NCBI GenBank assembly: GCA_051011135.1 | Contig: JBPCUO010000012.1 | Coordinates: 1-5,876, forward strand | DNA from: JACOND01 sp051011135 | GTDB taxonomy: Bacteria > Bdellovibrionota > Bdellovibrionia > Bdellovibrionales > UBA1609 | Direction of reading: 5' to 3' | DNA: 5,876 nt | Shown: piece by piece, positions 1 through 5,276 of the stretch | How positions within the stretch are numbered: the stretch's first letter is position 1 | Layout: every line of letters starts with the position of its first letter | Translations under genes and position numbers: made by a program | The notes under the pieces: model-generated | The model's database searches: none | Seen by the model: the letters and a program-made list of their open reading frames with translations, nothing else | Told to the model about the DNA's origin: nothing

Positions 1-1
1 A

Positions 2-1369
2 GTAAGTCTGTTGCCGGGGCTTCCGGAAGTTAAATTTAGTGGACTTGTAGATACCGCGATTAAAGAAAGCGCTACTCGTCTGAAGTCAGCCTTCCGCAAA
101 CTAGGATTTCGATGGCCTCATCGGCAACAGATTATTATTAATATCTCTCCTGCTTACATGAAAAAAAATAGTTTAGGGATGGACCTTGCTTTAGCGTCTG
201 CGATCTTATGGAAAACTTCTCAAATTCATTTTAATCTTTATAACAGTTCTGAAATCTATGCTTATGGAGAAGTCACTTTAGATGGAGAAGTACGAGCTCC
301 TGCGGGATGGAATTATTTACCTTTTAAAAATAATGAAGTCTGCATTACAGGATTTTCTAAAGATAAAAACTATAGAGAAAACAACTATTTAGCAGAAACT
401 CTTAAAGATTTAGATAAGGCTCATTGTTTGCCTGTTGAGCCATGGAAGAATCAACTCATTCCGCCCAGAGTTCCCGATCTTTATTTTTCTGAAGCGGCTC
501 ATTTTCTTTTAAAGTTAGCGGCAGCAGGTGAGCATAATCTTTTGCTTTGTGGAGAAGCAGGTTCCGGTAAAACAACTTTAACTGAGAATCTTTATTATCT
601 TTTGAATCCTCCTCAAAAAAGAATTTGGGAAGAGTATAAGGGATTTTTTAAAGCGGCCTCATGGAGGCCTTATATTAATCCTCATCATACAACCACTCCA
701 TTATCTATTATTGGTGGTGGAGTGCCTTTATTTCCTGGTGAAATTTCTAGAGCTCATGGAGGTCTCTTAGTTCTGGATGAATACTTGGAATTTCATCCTA
801 AAGTTCAAGAAGCTTTAAGAGAGCCTGTTGAAAAAGGACAAATTCGACTAGTTCGCAGAGGGCAAAATATGACTTTTCCTTCTCGGTTTTTACTAGCTGC
901 AACTTCGAACCTTTGCCCTTGTGGAGATTATGTCCCTGGAAAAAACAATTCTTGTGGTTATTCTTTAAGAAGATGCCAATCTTATTTAGATCGTTTAAGC
1001 GGCCCTATGTTAGATCGTTTTGATCTTCTGGCTTTTTCTAATCAATGGAAAGGAAAAAGAGAAATTTCTTTAAAGAGCATTGTTAAAGAGGTTTATGAAG
1101 CCTCTCAATTTCGATTAGAAACAAGGAAACAGACAAAAATGAACAGTCGCCTTAATTTGCAAGAATTAGAGTTTACAACAGATCAAAAAATTTTAAAATA
1201 TCTTCCAGAAACCTCATCTTATAGAAGAAAACAAGCTTTACTTCGTGTGGCAAGAACCCTATCAGACCTTAATAAAGAAGAATTTATCACTCATAAGTCT
1301 ATAGAAAAGGCTTTTTTATTTACCGCTAAAAACTTTCATTTTTTAAAAAACAGAATGTTGATCAATTAG
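2..1369 (+). CDS. comM: ComM/YifB-type Mg-chelatase-like AAA+ ATPase, 5'-partial
   Basis: This family is an AAA+ ATPase; ComM is known as a hexameric helicase promoting branch migration of incoming DNA during natural transformation. Residues are counted from the TTG at base 11. The N-terminal part (about 1-140) matches the ChlI-like S5-fold domain, with LPEVKFSGLVDTAIKES and a SPAYMKK stretch. The ATPase core follows: Walker A GEAGSGKT (181-188), the PHHT motif (224-227), GGG and FPGEIS, Walker B LLVLDE (252-257), EALREP, a four-cysteine cluster (302, 304, 315, 322) and SGPMLDRFDLL (330-340) with the likely arginine finger R336. The C-terminal helical domain holds YRRKQALLRVARTLSDL (404-420). 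The frame stays open to base 2 and the first strands of the N-terminal domain are missing, so the gene begins upstream; the TTG is not the true start. It is divergent: DEYLEF replaces the usual DELPEF, NLCPCG replaces NPCPCG, and the Walker A to PHHT spacing looks about ten residues short. The family is clear; a role in transformation is inferred. Confidence 0.86.
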   Translation, partial: VSLLPGLPEVKFSGLVDTAIKESATRLKSAFRKLGFRWPHRQQIIINISPAYMKKNSLGMDLALASAILWKTSQIHFNLYNSSEIYAYGEVTLDGEVRAPAGWNYLPFKNNEVCITGFSKDKNYRENNYLAETLKDLDKAHCLPVEPWKNQLIPPRVPDLYFSEAAHFLLKLAAAGEHNLLLCGEAGSGKTTLTENLYYLLNPPQKRIWEEYKGFFKAASWRPYINPHHTTTPLSIIGGGVPLFPGEISRAHGGLLVLDEYLEFHPKVQEALREPVEKGQIRLVRRGQNMTFPSRFLLAATSNLCPCGDYVPGKNNSCGYSLRRCQSYLDRLSGPMLDRFDLLAFSNQWKGKREISLKSIVKEVYEASQFRLETRKQTKMNSRLNLQELEFTTDQKILKYLPETSSYRRKQALLRVARTLSDLNKEEFITHKSIEKAFLFTAKNFHFLKNRMLIN

Positions 1370-1386
1370 ACTTTTTAAATTATTCT
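1358..1386 (+). promoter_or_regulatory. Candidate promoter for the tRNA-Cys gene
   Basis: TTGATC (1358-1363) and TATTCT (1381-1386) are 17 bases apart, each matching the sigma-70-type consensus at four of six positions. Initiation about seven bases downstream would leave a leader of roughly ten bases before the tRNA. The -35 element overlaps the last codons of the upstream ATPase gene. In DNA this AT-rich such matches can arise by chance, and the tRNA might instead be cotranscribed with the gene before it, 33 bases away. Confidence 0.28.
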
Positions 1387-1402
1387 TTTTTTTAGATTTT
1401 CT

Positions 1403-1476
1403 GGTGGCGTGGCCGAGCGGTTAGGTGGCGGATTGCAAATCCGTTTACATCGGTTCAAATCCGGTCGCCACCTCCA
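1403..1476 (+). tRNA. tRNA-Cys (anticodon GCA), CCA encoded
   Basis: A full cloverleaf can be drawn by hand. The acceptor stem GGTGGCG (1403-1409) pairs perfectly over 7 bp with CGCCACC (1466-1472). The D-stem is GCC (1412-1414) with GGT (1424-1426). The anticodon stem 1428-1432/1440-1444 closes the loop TTGCAAA, with anticodon GCA at 1435-1437. The T-stem 1449-1453/1461-1465 closes the loop TTCAAAT. The unpaired base 1473 is T, giving U73, the known identity base for cysteinyl-tRNA synthetase. CCA is encoded at 1474-1476, so the 3' end need not be added. A run of six T follows at 1477-1482 and may help termination. The gene converges on the transporter ATPase gene, whose stop lies 29 bases away. 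Confidence 0.97.
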
Positions 1477-1505
1477 TTTTTTGAGAAGATCCTGTCTTTA
1501 AAAAA

Positions 1506-2489
1506 CTATCTCGATTGAATCGCTTGATCCATAATATCTTCTATGCTGACTTTTTCAGTTTGAAAATCAGAAACACTATAATGAGTTAAAATTTTGATAG
1601 TTATCTCTTTCAGCTGCTTTTCAGGCACGCGGATTTTTAATTGTGTCTTAGATTCATTCCATTGATGGGGAAAATCTTTTAATTCTTTTTTTGTAGATTC
1701 TAAAAGAGAAGGCTTGGTTAAAAAATCAAAGATGAGAGTTTTTTCTTTTTTAAAATTTTTTTTAAACTCCTCCATGCTTCCATCAAATTTCTTTTCTCCT
1801 TTAACAATTAAAACAATTTTTTTGCAAAGAGCTTCTACATCAGCCATATAATGAGAGGTTAAAAGAATAAGAGGCTGTTTATCTCTATAATATTCTTGTA
1901 AAAATTGTCTTACATTTTTTTGAGAATTGCTATCTAATCCAATGGTAGGCTCATCTAAAAAAATAACTTTTGGCTCATGGAGAAGGCAAGCCATGAGTTC
2001 CATTTTCATTCTTTCTCCAAGAGAAAGCTTTCTAACAGGAATATTAAAAAACTTTGTAGTTTCTAATCTCTCTCCTAGATCTTGAACCCGTTTTTTAAAT
2101 ACACTTTCTTCAATTTCATAATATTTTTGAAACAAAAGAAGAGAATCCATGACGGGGATATCCCACCAGAGCTGAGATTTTTGACCCATAACAAGACTGA
2201 TATTTTTTTTAAATTTGTTTTTTCTTTCACTTGGGATTTCTCCTATAACTTTTACAGATCCAGCACTAGGGGTAATGATCCCTGTGAACATTTTCATCAA
2301 AGTCGTTTTTCCTGAACCATTAGGTCCTATTAAACCGACAAGCCCTGAATCAGGTAGGCTTAAGTTAAAATTTTTGACAGCTTCATTAAAATAATAATCA
2401 CGATGAAAAAAAGTTTTTAAAGTGGCTTTTAATCCTGGCTCTTTATTATAGAGTTTAAACTGTTTAGATAAATTTGTAGCTTCTAACAT
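1506..2489 (-). CDS. ABC-2 type transporter ATP-binding subunit
   Basis: This is the cytoplasmic ATPase that would drive the two permeases encoded just upstream. Visible motifs in order: Walker A GPNGSGKT (55-62), Q-loop around Q103-Q106, signature LSLGE (155-159), Walker B VIFLDE (175-180), D-loop GLD (184-186) and switch histidine in TSHYM (H213). A C-terminal extension of about 80 residues follows. LSLGER in place of LSGGQ, the long N-terminal segment before Walker A and DEPTIGLD are typical of the COG4586 group of ABC-2 ATPases, which normally accompanies two permeases as here. Length 327 is usual for that group. All catalytic residues are present, so it should be active. The ATG lies 45 bases after the stop of the second permease and has no Shine-Dalgarno sequence. 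A promoter-like pair lies in that gap. The substrate of the system cannot be read from the sequence. Confidence 0.93.
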   Translation of the reverse strand: MLEATNLSKQFKLYNKEPGLKATLKTFFHRDYYFNEAVKNFNLSLPDSGLVGLIGPNGSGKTTLMKMFTGIITPSAGSVKVIGEIPSERKNKFKKNISLVMGQKSQLWWDIPVMDSLLLFQKYYEIEESVFKKRVQDLGERLETTKFFNIPVRKLSLGERMKMELMACLLHEPKVIFLDEPTIGLDSNSQKNVRQFLQEYYRDKQPLILLTSHYMADVEALCKKIVLIVKGEKKFDGSMEEFKKNFKKEKTLIFDFLTKPSLLESTKKELKDFPHQWNESKTQLKIRVPEKQLKEITIKILTHYSVSDFQTEKVSIEDIMDQAIQSR

Positions 2490-2498
2490 TTTATTAAG

Positions 2499-2526
2499 AA
2501 TGTATTTTCTGAATTTTAAAAGTCAA
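2499..2526 (-). promoter_or_regulatory. Candidate internal promoter for the ABC ATPase gene
   Basis: On the minus strand TTGACT (2526-2521, five of six matches to TTGACA) is followed after 16 bases by TACATT (2504-2499, four of six matches to TATAAT). Only nine bases separate the -10 element from the ATG, so a transcript from here would be leaderless or nearly so. This would fit the absence of a ribosome binding site. The gene could equally be read only from the operon promoter. Confidence 0.3.
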
Positions 2527-2534
2527 ATCTTTTT

Positions 2535-3308
2535 TTAGCTAGAAGGAGATTCGTAGAATCGAATAGACTGAAACCAAAAAATAAAAAGTCCTACCCATAG
2601 AACAAGAGTTCCTAAAATCATTATCAAAAACCAAGACCAGTAAGTGTTATTGAGTAAAAACCTAACAGGGCAAGATGTGATTAGCAAAAAAGGCAGAAGA
2701 AAGAGACGAATGGGATTTTTGTATATAAAATCAGGCCATCTGCAAAAATGCTGTATTTGTAATCGAACTTGATTAATTCCTGTGCCCTCTACAGATACAA
2801 AATTAAACATAGAGATAAAAATCTCTAATCCCACCAAAAAAAATAAAGAAAGAAGCAGCCCAAAAGGCAAAGCCAGCCAAGACCAGATAGGAAGAGAAAG
2901 TTTTGATCCAAAATAAATTATTAAAAATAAAGAAAAGCATACCGTGACAAGAGCAGGAATGGCGACATAACGAGTAAAAACAATCATGAGACTAGAAACA
3001 GGTTTTAAGAGATGAAAATCAAAAAGCCCTAATCTAACATCTTCACTAAAACCCCAAAAATTATGACTAAAAATTAAATAATGAATTTGATCAACGGCAA
3101 AAGCAAAAGAGAGAAAAAAGAAAAACTCTGTTTTATTCCAAAATCCTATAGATTCTATATGGTTAAAAATAAAATTTGCTGTAAAAAAGAAAGTTCCCAT
3201 AAAGCATAAATTCATCAAAACTTGTAAAGAAAAATTGAGTCGAAAAGAGATAAGCTCACTTAAACTCGTTTTGAAATACTCTTGATAAATAGAAAAATAT
3301 TTTTTCAA
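2535..3308 (-). CDS. ABC-2 family permease, second subunit (TTG start)
   Basis: This is a 257-residue integral membrane protein with about six hydrophobic segments (roughly 26-47, 62-81, 115-133, 143-168, 200-215 and 222-246, counted from the TTG). It resembles the COG3694 type: EDVRLGLFDFHLLKP (89-103), CRWPDFIY (189-196), PVRFLLN (214-220) and a polar tail ending in WFQSIRFYESPSS. An in-frame ATG at 3383 would give 282 residues, but it would overlap the upstream gene by 79 bases and add 25 non-hydrophobic residues that are only the other-frame reading of that gene. The TTG at 3308 has a perfect AGGAG seven bases before it and overlaps the preceding TGA stop as TTGA, so coupled translation from TTG is preferred. 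It presumably pairs with the first permease as a heterodimer. The membrane-transporter call is firm; what is carried is unknown. Confidence 0.88.
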   Translation of the reverse strand: MKKYFSIYQEYFKTSLSELISFRLNFSLQVLMNLCFMGTFFFTANFIFNHIESIGFWNKTEFFFFLSFAFAVDQIHYLIFSHNFWGFSEDVRLGLFDFHLLKPVSSLMIVFTRYVAIPALVTVCFSLFLIIYFGSKLSLPIWSWLALPFGLLLSLFFLVGLEIFISMFNFVSVEGTGINQVRLQIQHFCRWPDFIYKNPIRLFLLPFLLITSCPVRFLLNNTYWSWFLIMILGTLVLWVGLFIFWFQSIRFYESPSS

Positions 3309-4129
3309 ATTCCAGCTCCTGTATACATCTTTAAACCCTGTTTCCAAGTGAGACGAGTTGTTATAACTAAAACAAAAATCCAAAAACTAATAATAGAAAA
3401 ACAAAGAAAGAAAGAAATGGGAGATCCTGTTAATATTTTGACTGGAAAATAAATAAGGTAGGGAAAAGGAGTAAAAAATAATAGATTTTGCAACCACTCT
3501 GGATAAAGTTCTAAAGGAATAAAAGCACCTGACATAAAAGCGGTTATAAATCTAATGCAAACATTGAGACTCCAAGTTTCCTCTATCCAAAAAGAAAGCA
3601 AGCCTATAAGAGTTTGAGTAAAAAACCAAAAAAGATTAATCATTAAAACGAATGCAAAAAATTTTAAAAAAATCATCAACGAGATCTCTTGTATAAAATT
3701 AAAAAAAATGGCAATCCCGAAACTTATGCAACCAATTAAGAGTTGTAAAATTTTTTCCGAAAGAAATTTAGAAAATTGGTAACTTAAAAAATTAAAAGGA
3801 TAAAGAAGAAAAGCTGAGATTTTTCCTAATCGAATATCTGCTGAAAGATTATGGCTAAAAAAATAGGATCGAACAAATAAATCCAGTAGAAAAATACCGA
3901 GTTGGTATTGTATCATTTTAGATAAAGTGTAACCTTTGATAATTTCAAGAGAATTCCATTCGTAAATAGAAACCCATAAATTGTATTTAATAAAAAAGAA
4001 AACAACAATGGGAACAACCATCAATAATAAAAAATTAATTTTATAAATTAAATTTTGAATCAAAAATATTTTTATAGATTGAAAATATTTTAAAAATTCC
4101 CATTTAAGAGAGGCGATAGTGCGAATCAT
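3305..4129 (-). CDS. ABC-2 family permease, first subunit
   Basis: This is a 274-residue, very hydrophobic protein with about six membrane segments (near 31-48, 72-90, 125-145, 150-172, 190-208 and 236-257). It resembles the COG4587 type of ABC-2 permease: SADIRLGKISAFLLYP (96-111), SGAFIPLELYPEWLQ (200-214), TPFPYLIYFPVKIL (220-233) and a C-terminal TWKQGLKMYTGAGI, which corresponds to the WxxGLxxY ending common in the family. The D-[IV]-R-L-G motif followed by LL.P recurs in the second permease (89-103), so the two subunits are probably diverged copies forming a heterodimer. It is the first gene of the operon. The ATG has no Shine-Dalgarno; the -10-like hexamers TACAAT (4142-4137) and TAAAAT (4148-4143) lie 7 and 13 bases upstream. 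Direction of transport is inferred to be export, as usual for ABC-2 systems. Confidence 0.9.
   Translation of the reverse strand: MIRTIASLKWEFLKYFQSIKIFLIQNLIYKINFLLLMVVPIVVFFFIKYNLWVSIYEWNSLEIIKGYTLSKMIQYQLGIFLLDLFVRSYFFSHNLSADIRLGKISAFLLYPFNFLSYQFSKFLSEKILQLLIGCISFGIAIFFNFIQEISLMIFLKFFAFVLMINLFWFFTQTLIGLLSFWIEETWSLNVCIRFITAFMSGAFIPLELYPEWLQNLLFFTPFPYLIYFPVKILTGSPISFFLCFSIISFWIFVLVITTRLTWKQGLKMYTGAGI
3316..3320 (-). promoter_or_regulatory. Shine-Dalgarno AGGAG that fixes the TTG start of permease 2
   Basis: The minus strand reads AGGAG, then seven bases, then TTG. The sequence lies within the last codons of the first permease gene, and the TTG shares bases with that gene's TGA stop. It is the best ribosome binding site in the transporter operon and decides the start of the downstream gene against the upstream ATG at 3383. 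Confidence 0.75.
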
Positions 4130-4157
4130 AAAACAAATTGTAATTTTAGCTTACTGG

Positions 4158-4187
4158 TTGAGAGACTATCTTAAGAGCTCGGATAAA
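4158..4187 (+). promoter_or_regulatory. Candidate upstream promoter for gloB
   Basis: TTGAGA (4158-4163, five of six matches) and GATAAA (4182-4187, four of six) are separated by 18 bases. A transcript starting near 4194 would carry a leader of about 100 bases including the mini-ORF and the inverted repeat. Weak by itself, but it is the best-spaced pair in this region. Confidence 0.27.
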
Positions 4188-4233
4188 TCAAATTTTATAT
4201 CTTGTGAGATTTTGCAAAAGGGGAGTTATAAAA

Positions 4234-4269
4234 ATGGGTTTCCTATTAAGGCTGCTTGGATTACTATAG
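4234..4269 (+). CDS. Possible 11-residue leader peptide upstream of gloB
   Basis: An ATG at 4234 opens 11 codons (MGFLLRLLGLL, five different codons for its six leucines) and ends with TAG at 4267-4269. It is preceded by AGGGGAG (4219-4225) with eight bases between, the purine-richest ribosome binding site in the window. The mini-ORF is in the same frame as gloB and ends 27 bases before its ATG, while gloB itself has no Shine-Dalgarno. It could be a translated regulatory leader that couples or restricts gloB expression, or the remnant of an older start. No peptide of this kind is known to me for glyoxalase genes, and chance cannot be excluded. Confidence 0.3.
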   Translation: MGFLLRLLGLL

Positions 4270-4283
4270 AATTTGGTATAGTA
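4262..4283. repeat. 7-bp perfect inverted repeat before gloB
   Basis: TACTATA (4262-4268) and TATAGTA (4277-4283) are exact reverse complements separated by eight bases. The left arm overlaps the stop codon of the mini-ORF and the right arm contains TATAGT, a -10-like hexamer 14 bases before the gloB ATG. The 22-bp span is a normal size for a dimeric repressor site. As RNA it would be an AU-rich, weak hairpin, so an operator reading is somewhat more likely. No regulator gene is nearby. Confidence 0.4.
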
Positions 4284-4296
4284 TCAAGTTAGTGTT

Positions 4297-5022
4297 ATGT
4301 CTTTAAAAATTTTGCAAATTCCTATTTGGGAAGATAATTATATTTACCTTCTGCATGAGAAAGTCTCTCAAAAAACAGCTGTTATTGATCCCGCAGAGGC
4401 CGGCATCGTCAATCAATATCTTCAGGATCAAAATTGGAAACTCGATTTTATTTTTAACACTCACCATCATCATGATCATGTTGGCGGAAATAGAGAATTA
4501 AAAAAAAAGTGGGGATGCAAGGTTTTTGCTTATCAAGGAGATGCTCATAGAATTCCAGGGATAGATGCAACCTTAAAAGAAGGAGATGAAGTTTCTTTTG
4601 GAAAGATTCTTTTTAAAATTTTATTTGTTCCAGGCCATACTTCAGGGCATATTGCTTATTGGTCCGAAAAAGAAAATCTTTTATTTTGCGGAGATTGTCT
4701 TTTTGCTATGGGTTGCGGTCGTCTTTTTGAAGGCACTCCGGAGCAAATGTTCAACAGCCTTTCTAAAATTAAAAAATTAAAGGATTCAACCATGGTCTAT
4801 TGCGCTCATGAGTATAGCTTAAAAAATGCCCAATTTTCTTTAACTTTAGAAAAAGACAATATTTTGCTAAAAAAGAGGTTAAAACATTTGAAACAACTTC
4901 GAGAGCAAAACAGACCGACGGTTCCTTTTTCATTAAAAGAAGAAAAACTTACAAATCCTTTTTTAAAAGCTAAAACCTCCGAAGAATTTGCTAAGATTCG
5001 CTCCTTAAGAGACCAATATTAA
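4297..5022 (+). CDS. gloB: Glyoxalase II (hydroxyacylglutathione hydrolase)
   Basis: This metallo-beta-lactamase-fold enzyme is expected to hydrolyse S-D-lactoylglutathione to D-lactate and glutathione, the second step of methylglyoxal detoxification, in the cytoplasm. The binuclear metal ligands are all visible: THHHHDH (55-61, ligands H56, H58, D60, H61), H114 in PGHTSGH, the bridging D133 in CGDCLF and H171 in CAHEYS. GCGRLFEGTPEQM (139-151) is characteristic of the family. The C-terminal glyoxalase II domain is present, with RPTVP (206-210), TNPFL (219-223) and the final FAKIRSLRDQY. The length of 241 residues is slightly short but complete. The C-terminal domain separates it from generic metallo-beta-lactamases and persulfide dioxygenases. 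There is no Shine-Dalgarno before the ATG. No glyoxalase I gene is in the window. Whether the thiol is glutathione or another one in this organism cannot be told. Confidence 0.92.
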   Translation: MSLKILQIPIWEDNYIYLLHEKVSQKTAVIDPAEAGIVNQYLQDQNWKLDFIFNTHHHHDHVGGNRELKKKWGCKVFAYQGDAHRIPGIDATLKEGDEVSFGKILFKILFVPGHTSGHIAYWSEKENLLFCGDCLFAMGCGRLFEGTPEQMFNSLSKIKKLKDSTMVYCAHEYSLKNAQFSLTLEKDNILLKKRLKHLKQLREQNRPTVPFSLKEEKLTNPFLKAKTSEEFAKIRSLRDQY

Positions 5023-5045
5023 AAAAAAACCATATTTTTTTTAAT
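5018..5045. repeat. 11-bp A/T-only inverted repeat at the gloB stop
   Basis: ATTAAAAAAAA (5018-5028) and TTTTTTTTAAT (5035-5045) are exact reverse complements around a six-base loop, beginning within the last codons of gloB. The T-run makes it look like an intrinsic terminator for gloB, but the stem has no G or C, so it would be weak. It may instead be an A-tract/T-tract bend just upstream of the rpmG promoter. Confidence 0.35.
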
Positions 5046-5073
5046 AGACTTTTACTGGGGTCTTCTATATAAA
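5045..5073 (+). promoter_or_regulatory. Candidate rpmG promoter
   Basis: TAGACT (5045-5050, four of six matches) and TATAAA (5068-5073, five of six) are separated by exactly 17 bases. Ten bases remain between the -10 element and the rpmG ATG, so the predicted leader is only a few bases long. The A8/T8 tracts immediately upstream could serve as an UP-like element. The spacing and the position after a possible terminator support it. Confidence 0.45.
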
Positions 5074-5083
5074 ACAAGATCTT

Positions 5084-5263
5084 ATGGCTAAGAAAAAAAA
5101 TATTAAGATTGTTACTTTAGAGTGCACAGAGGCTCGCAAACTAGGCAAACCTCCTTCTCGTTATACAACAACAAAAAATAGTCAAACTCATCCTGAGAGA
5201 CTTAAAAAGAAAAAGTACAATCCTTTTCTTAATAAACATACACTTCATCAAGAAACAAAGTAA
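5084..5263 (+). CDS. rpmG: 50S ribosomal protein L33, zinc-free type
   Basis: A 59-residue basic protein. The core RYTTTKN (26-32), PERLKKKKYNPF (37-48) and the ending KHTLHQETK (51-59) match bacterial L33, a small protein of the large ribosomal subunit near the tRNA exit site. Many L33 proteins bind zinc through two CxxC pairs. Here the first pair is reduced to C14-TEA and the second is replaced by NPFL, so zinc cannot be bound in that way. A stretch of about nine residues (17-25, ARKLGKPPS) lies between the TLECTE strand and the RYTTTKN core, longer than in the E. coli form. No Shine-Dalgarno precedes the ATG, but a good -10 sequence lies ten bases away. The next gene starts 13 bases after its stop. 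Confidence 0.93.
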   Translation: MAKKKNIKIVTLECTEARKLGKPPSRYTTTKNSQTHPERLKKKKYNPFLNKHTLHQETK

Positions 5264-5265
5264 TT

Positions 5266-5269
5266 AAGG
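5266..5269 (+). promoter_or_regulatory. Shine-Dalgarno AAGG of the secreted-protein gene
   Basis: AAGG lies three bases after the rpmG stop and seven bases before the ATG at 5277. It supports that ATG as the start and translation from a shared rpmG transcript. Confidence 0.45.
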
Positions 5270-5276
5270 CAAGCTC

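Larger units (their letters stand above)
4130..4296. promoter_or_regulatory. Divergent intergenic control region (permease operon / gloB)
   Basis: These 167 bases separate two divergent start codons and must hold promoters for both directions. Toward gloB I see TTGAGA/GATAAA (4158-4187), a strong ribosome binding site with a mini-ORF, and an inverted repeat over a TATAGT hexamer. Toward the permease operon I see -10-like TACAAT and TAAAAT close to the ATG without a good -35, and TATAAA on the minus strand at 4199-4194. No tRNA or known riboswitch shape was recognised. Confidence 0.6.

Noticed and set aside
11..13. TTG as the true start of the ComM-like gene
   Set aside because: The frame is open to base 2 and the N-terminal domain lacks its first strands, so the gene extends beyond the window.
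1451..1476. tRNA 3' end as an integration (att) site
   Set aside because: No second copy of the T-arm/acceptor sequence occurs in the window and no integrase is seen.
1477..1505. Intrinsic terminator between the tRNA and the ABC operon
   Set aside because: Only a 4-bp AAGA/TCTT stem is found; not enough for a terminator, though the T6 run after the tRNA may assist.
2082..2315. 77-codon plus-strand ORF
   Set aside because: It lies wholly antisense within the ABC ATPase gene over Walker A and neighbouring motifs, has no family resemblance and no ribosome binding site.
3309..3383. N-terminal 25-residue extension of permease 2 from the ATG at 3383
   Set aside because: The stretch is the C-terminal coding part of permease 1 read in another frame; the TTG at 3308 has a perfect SD and stop/start overlap.
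4586..4780. 64-codon plus-strand ORF
   Set aside because: Other-frame shadow inside gloB, whose own frame carries all the metal-binding motifs.
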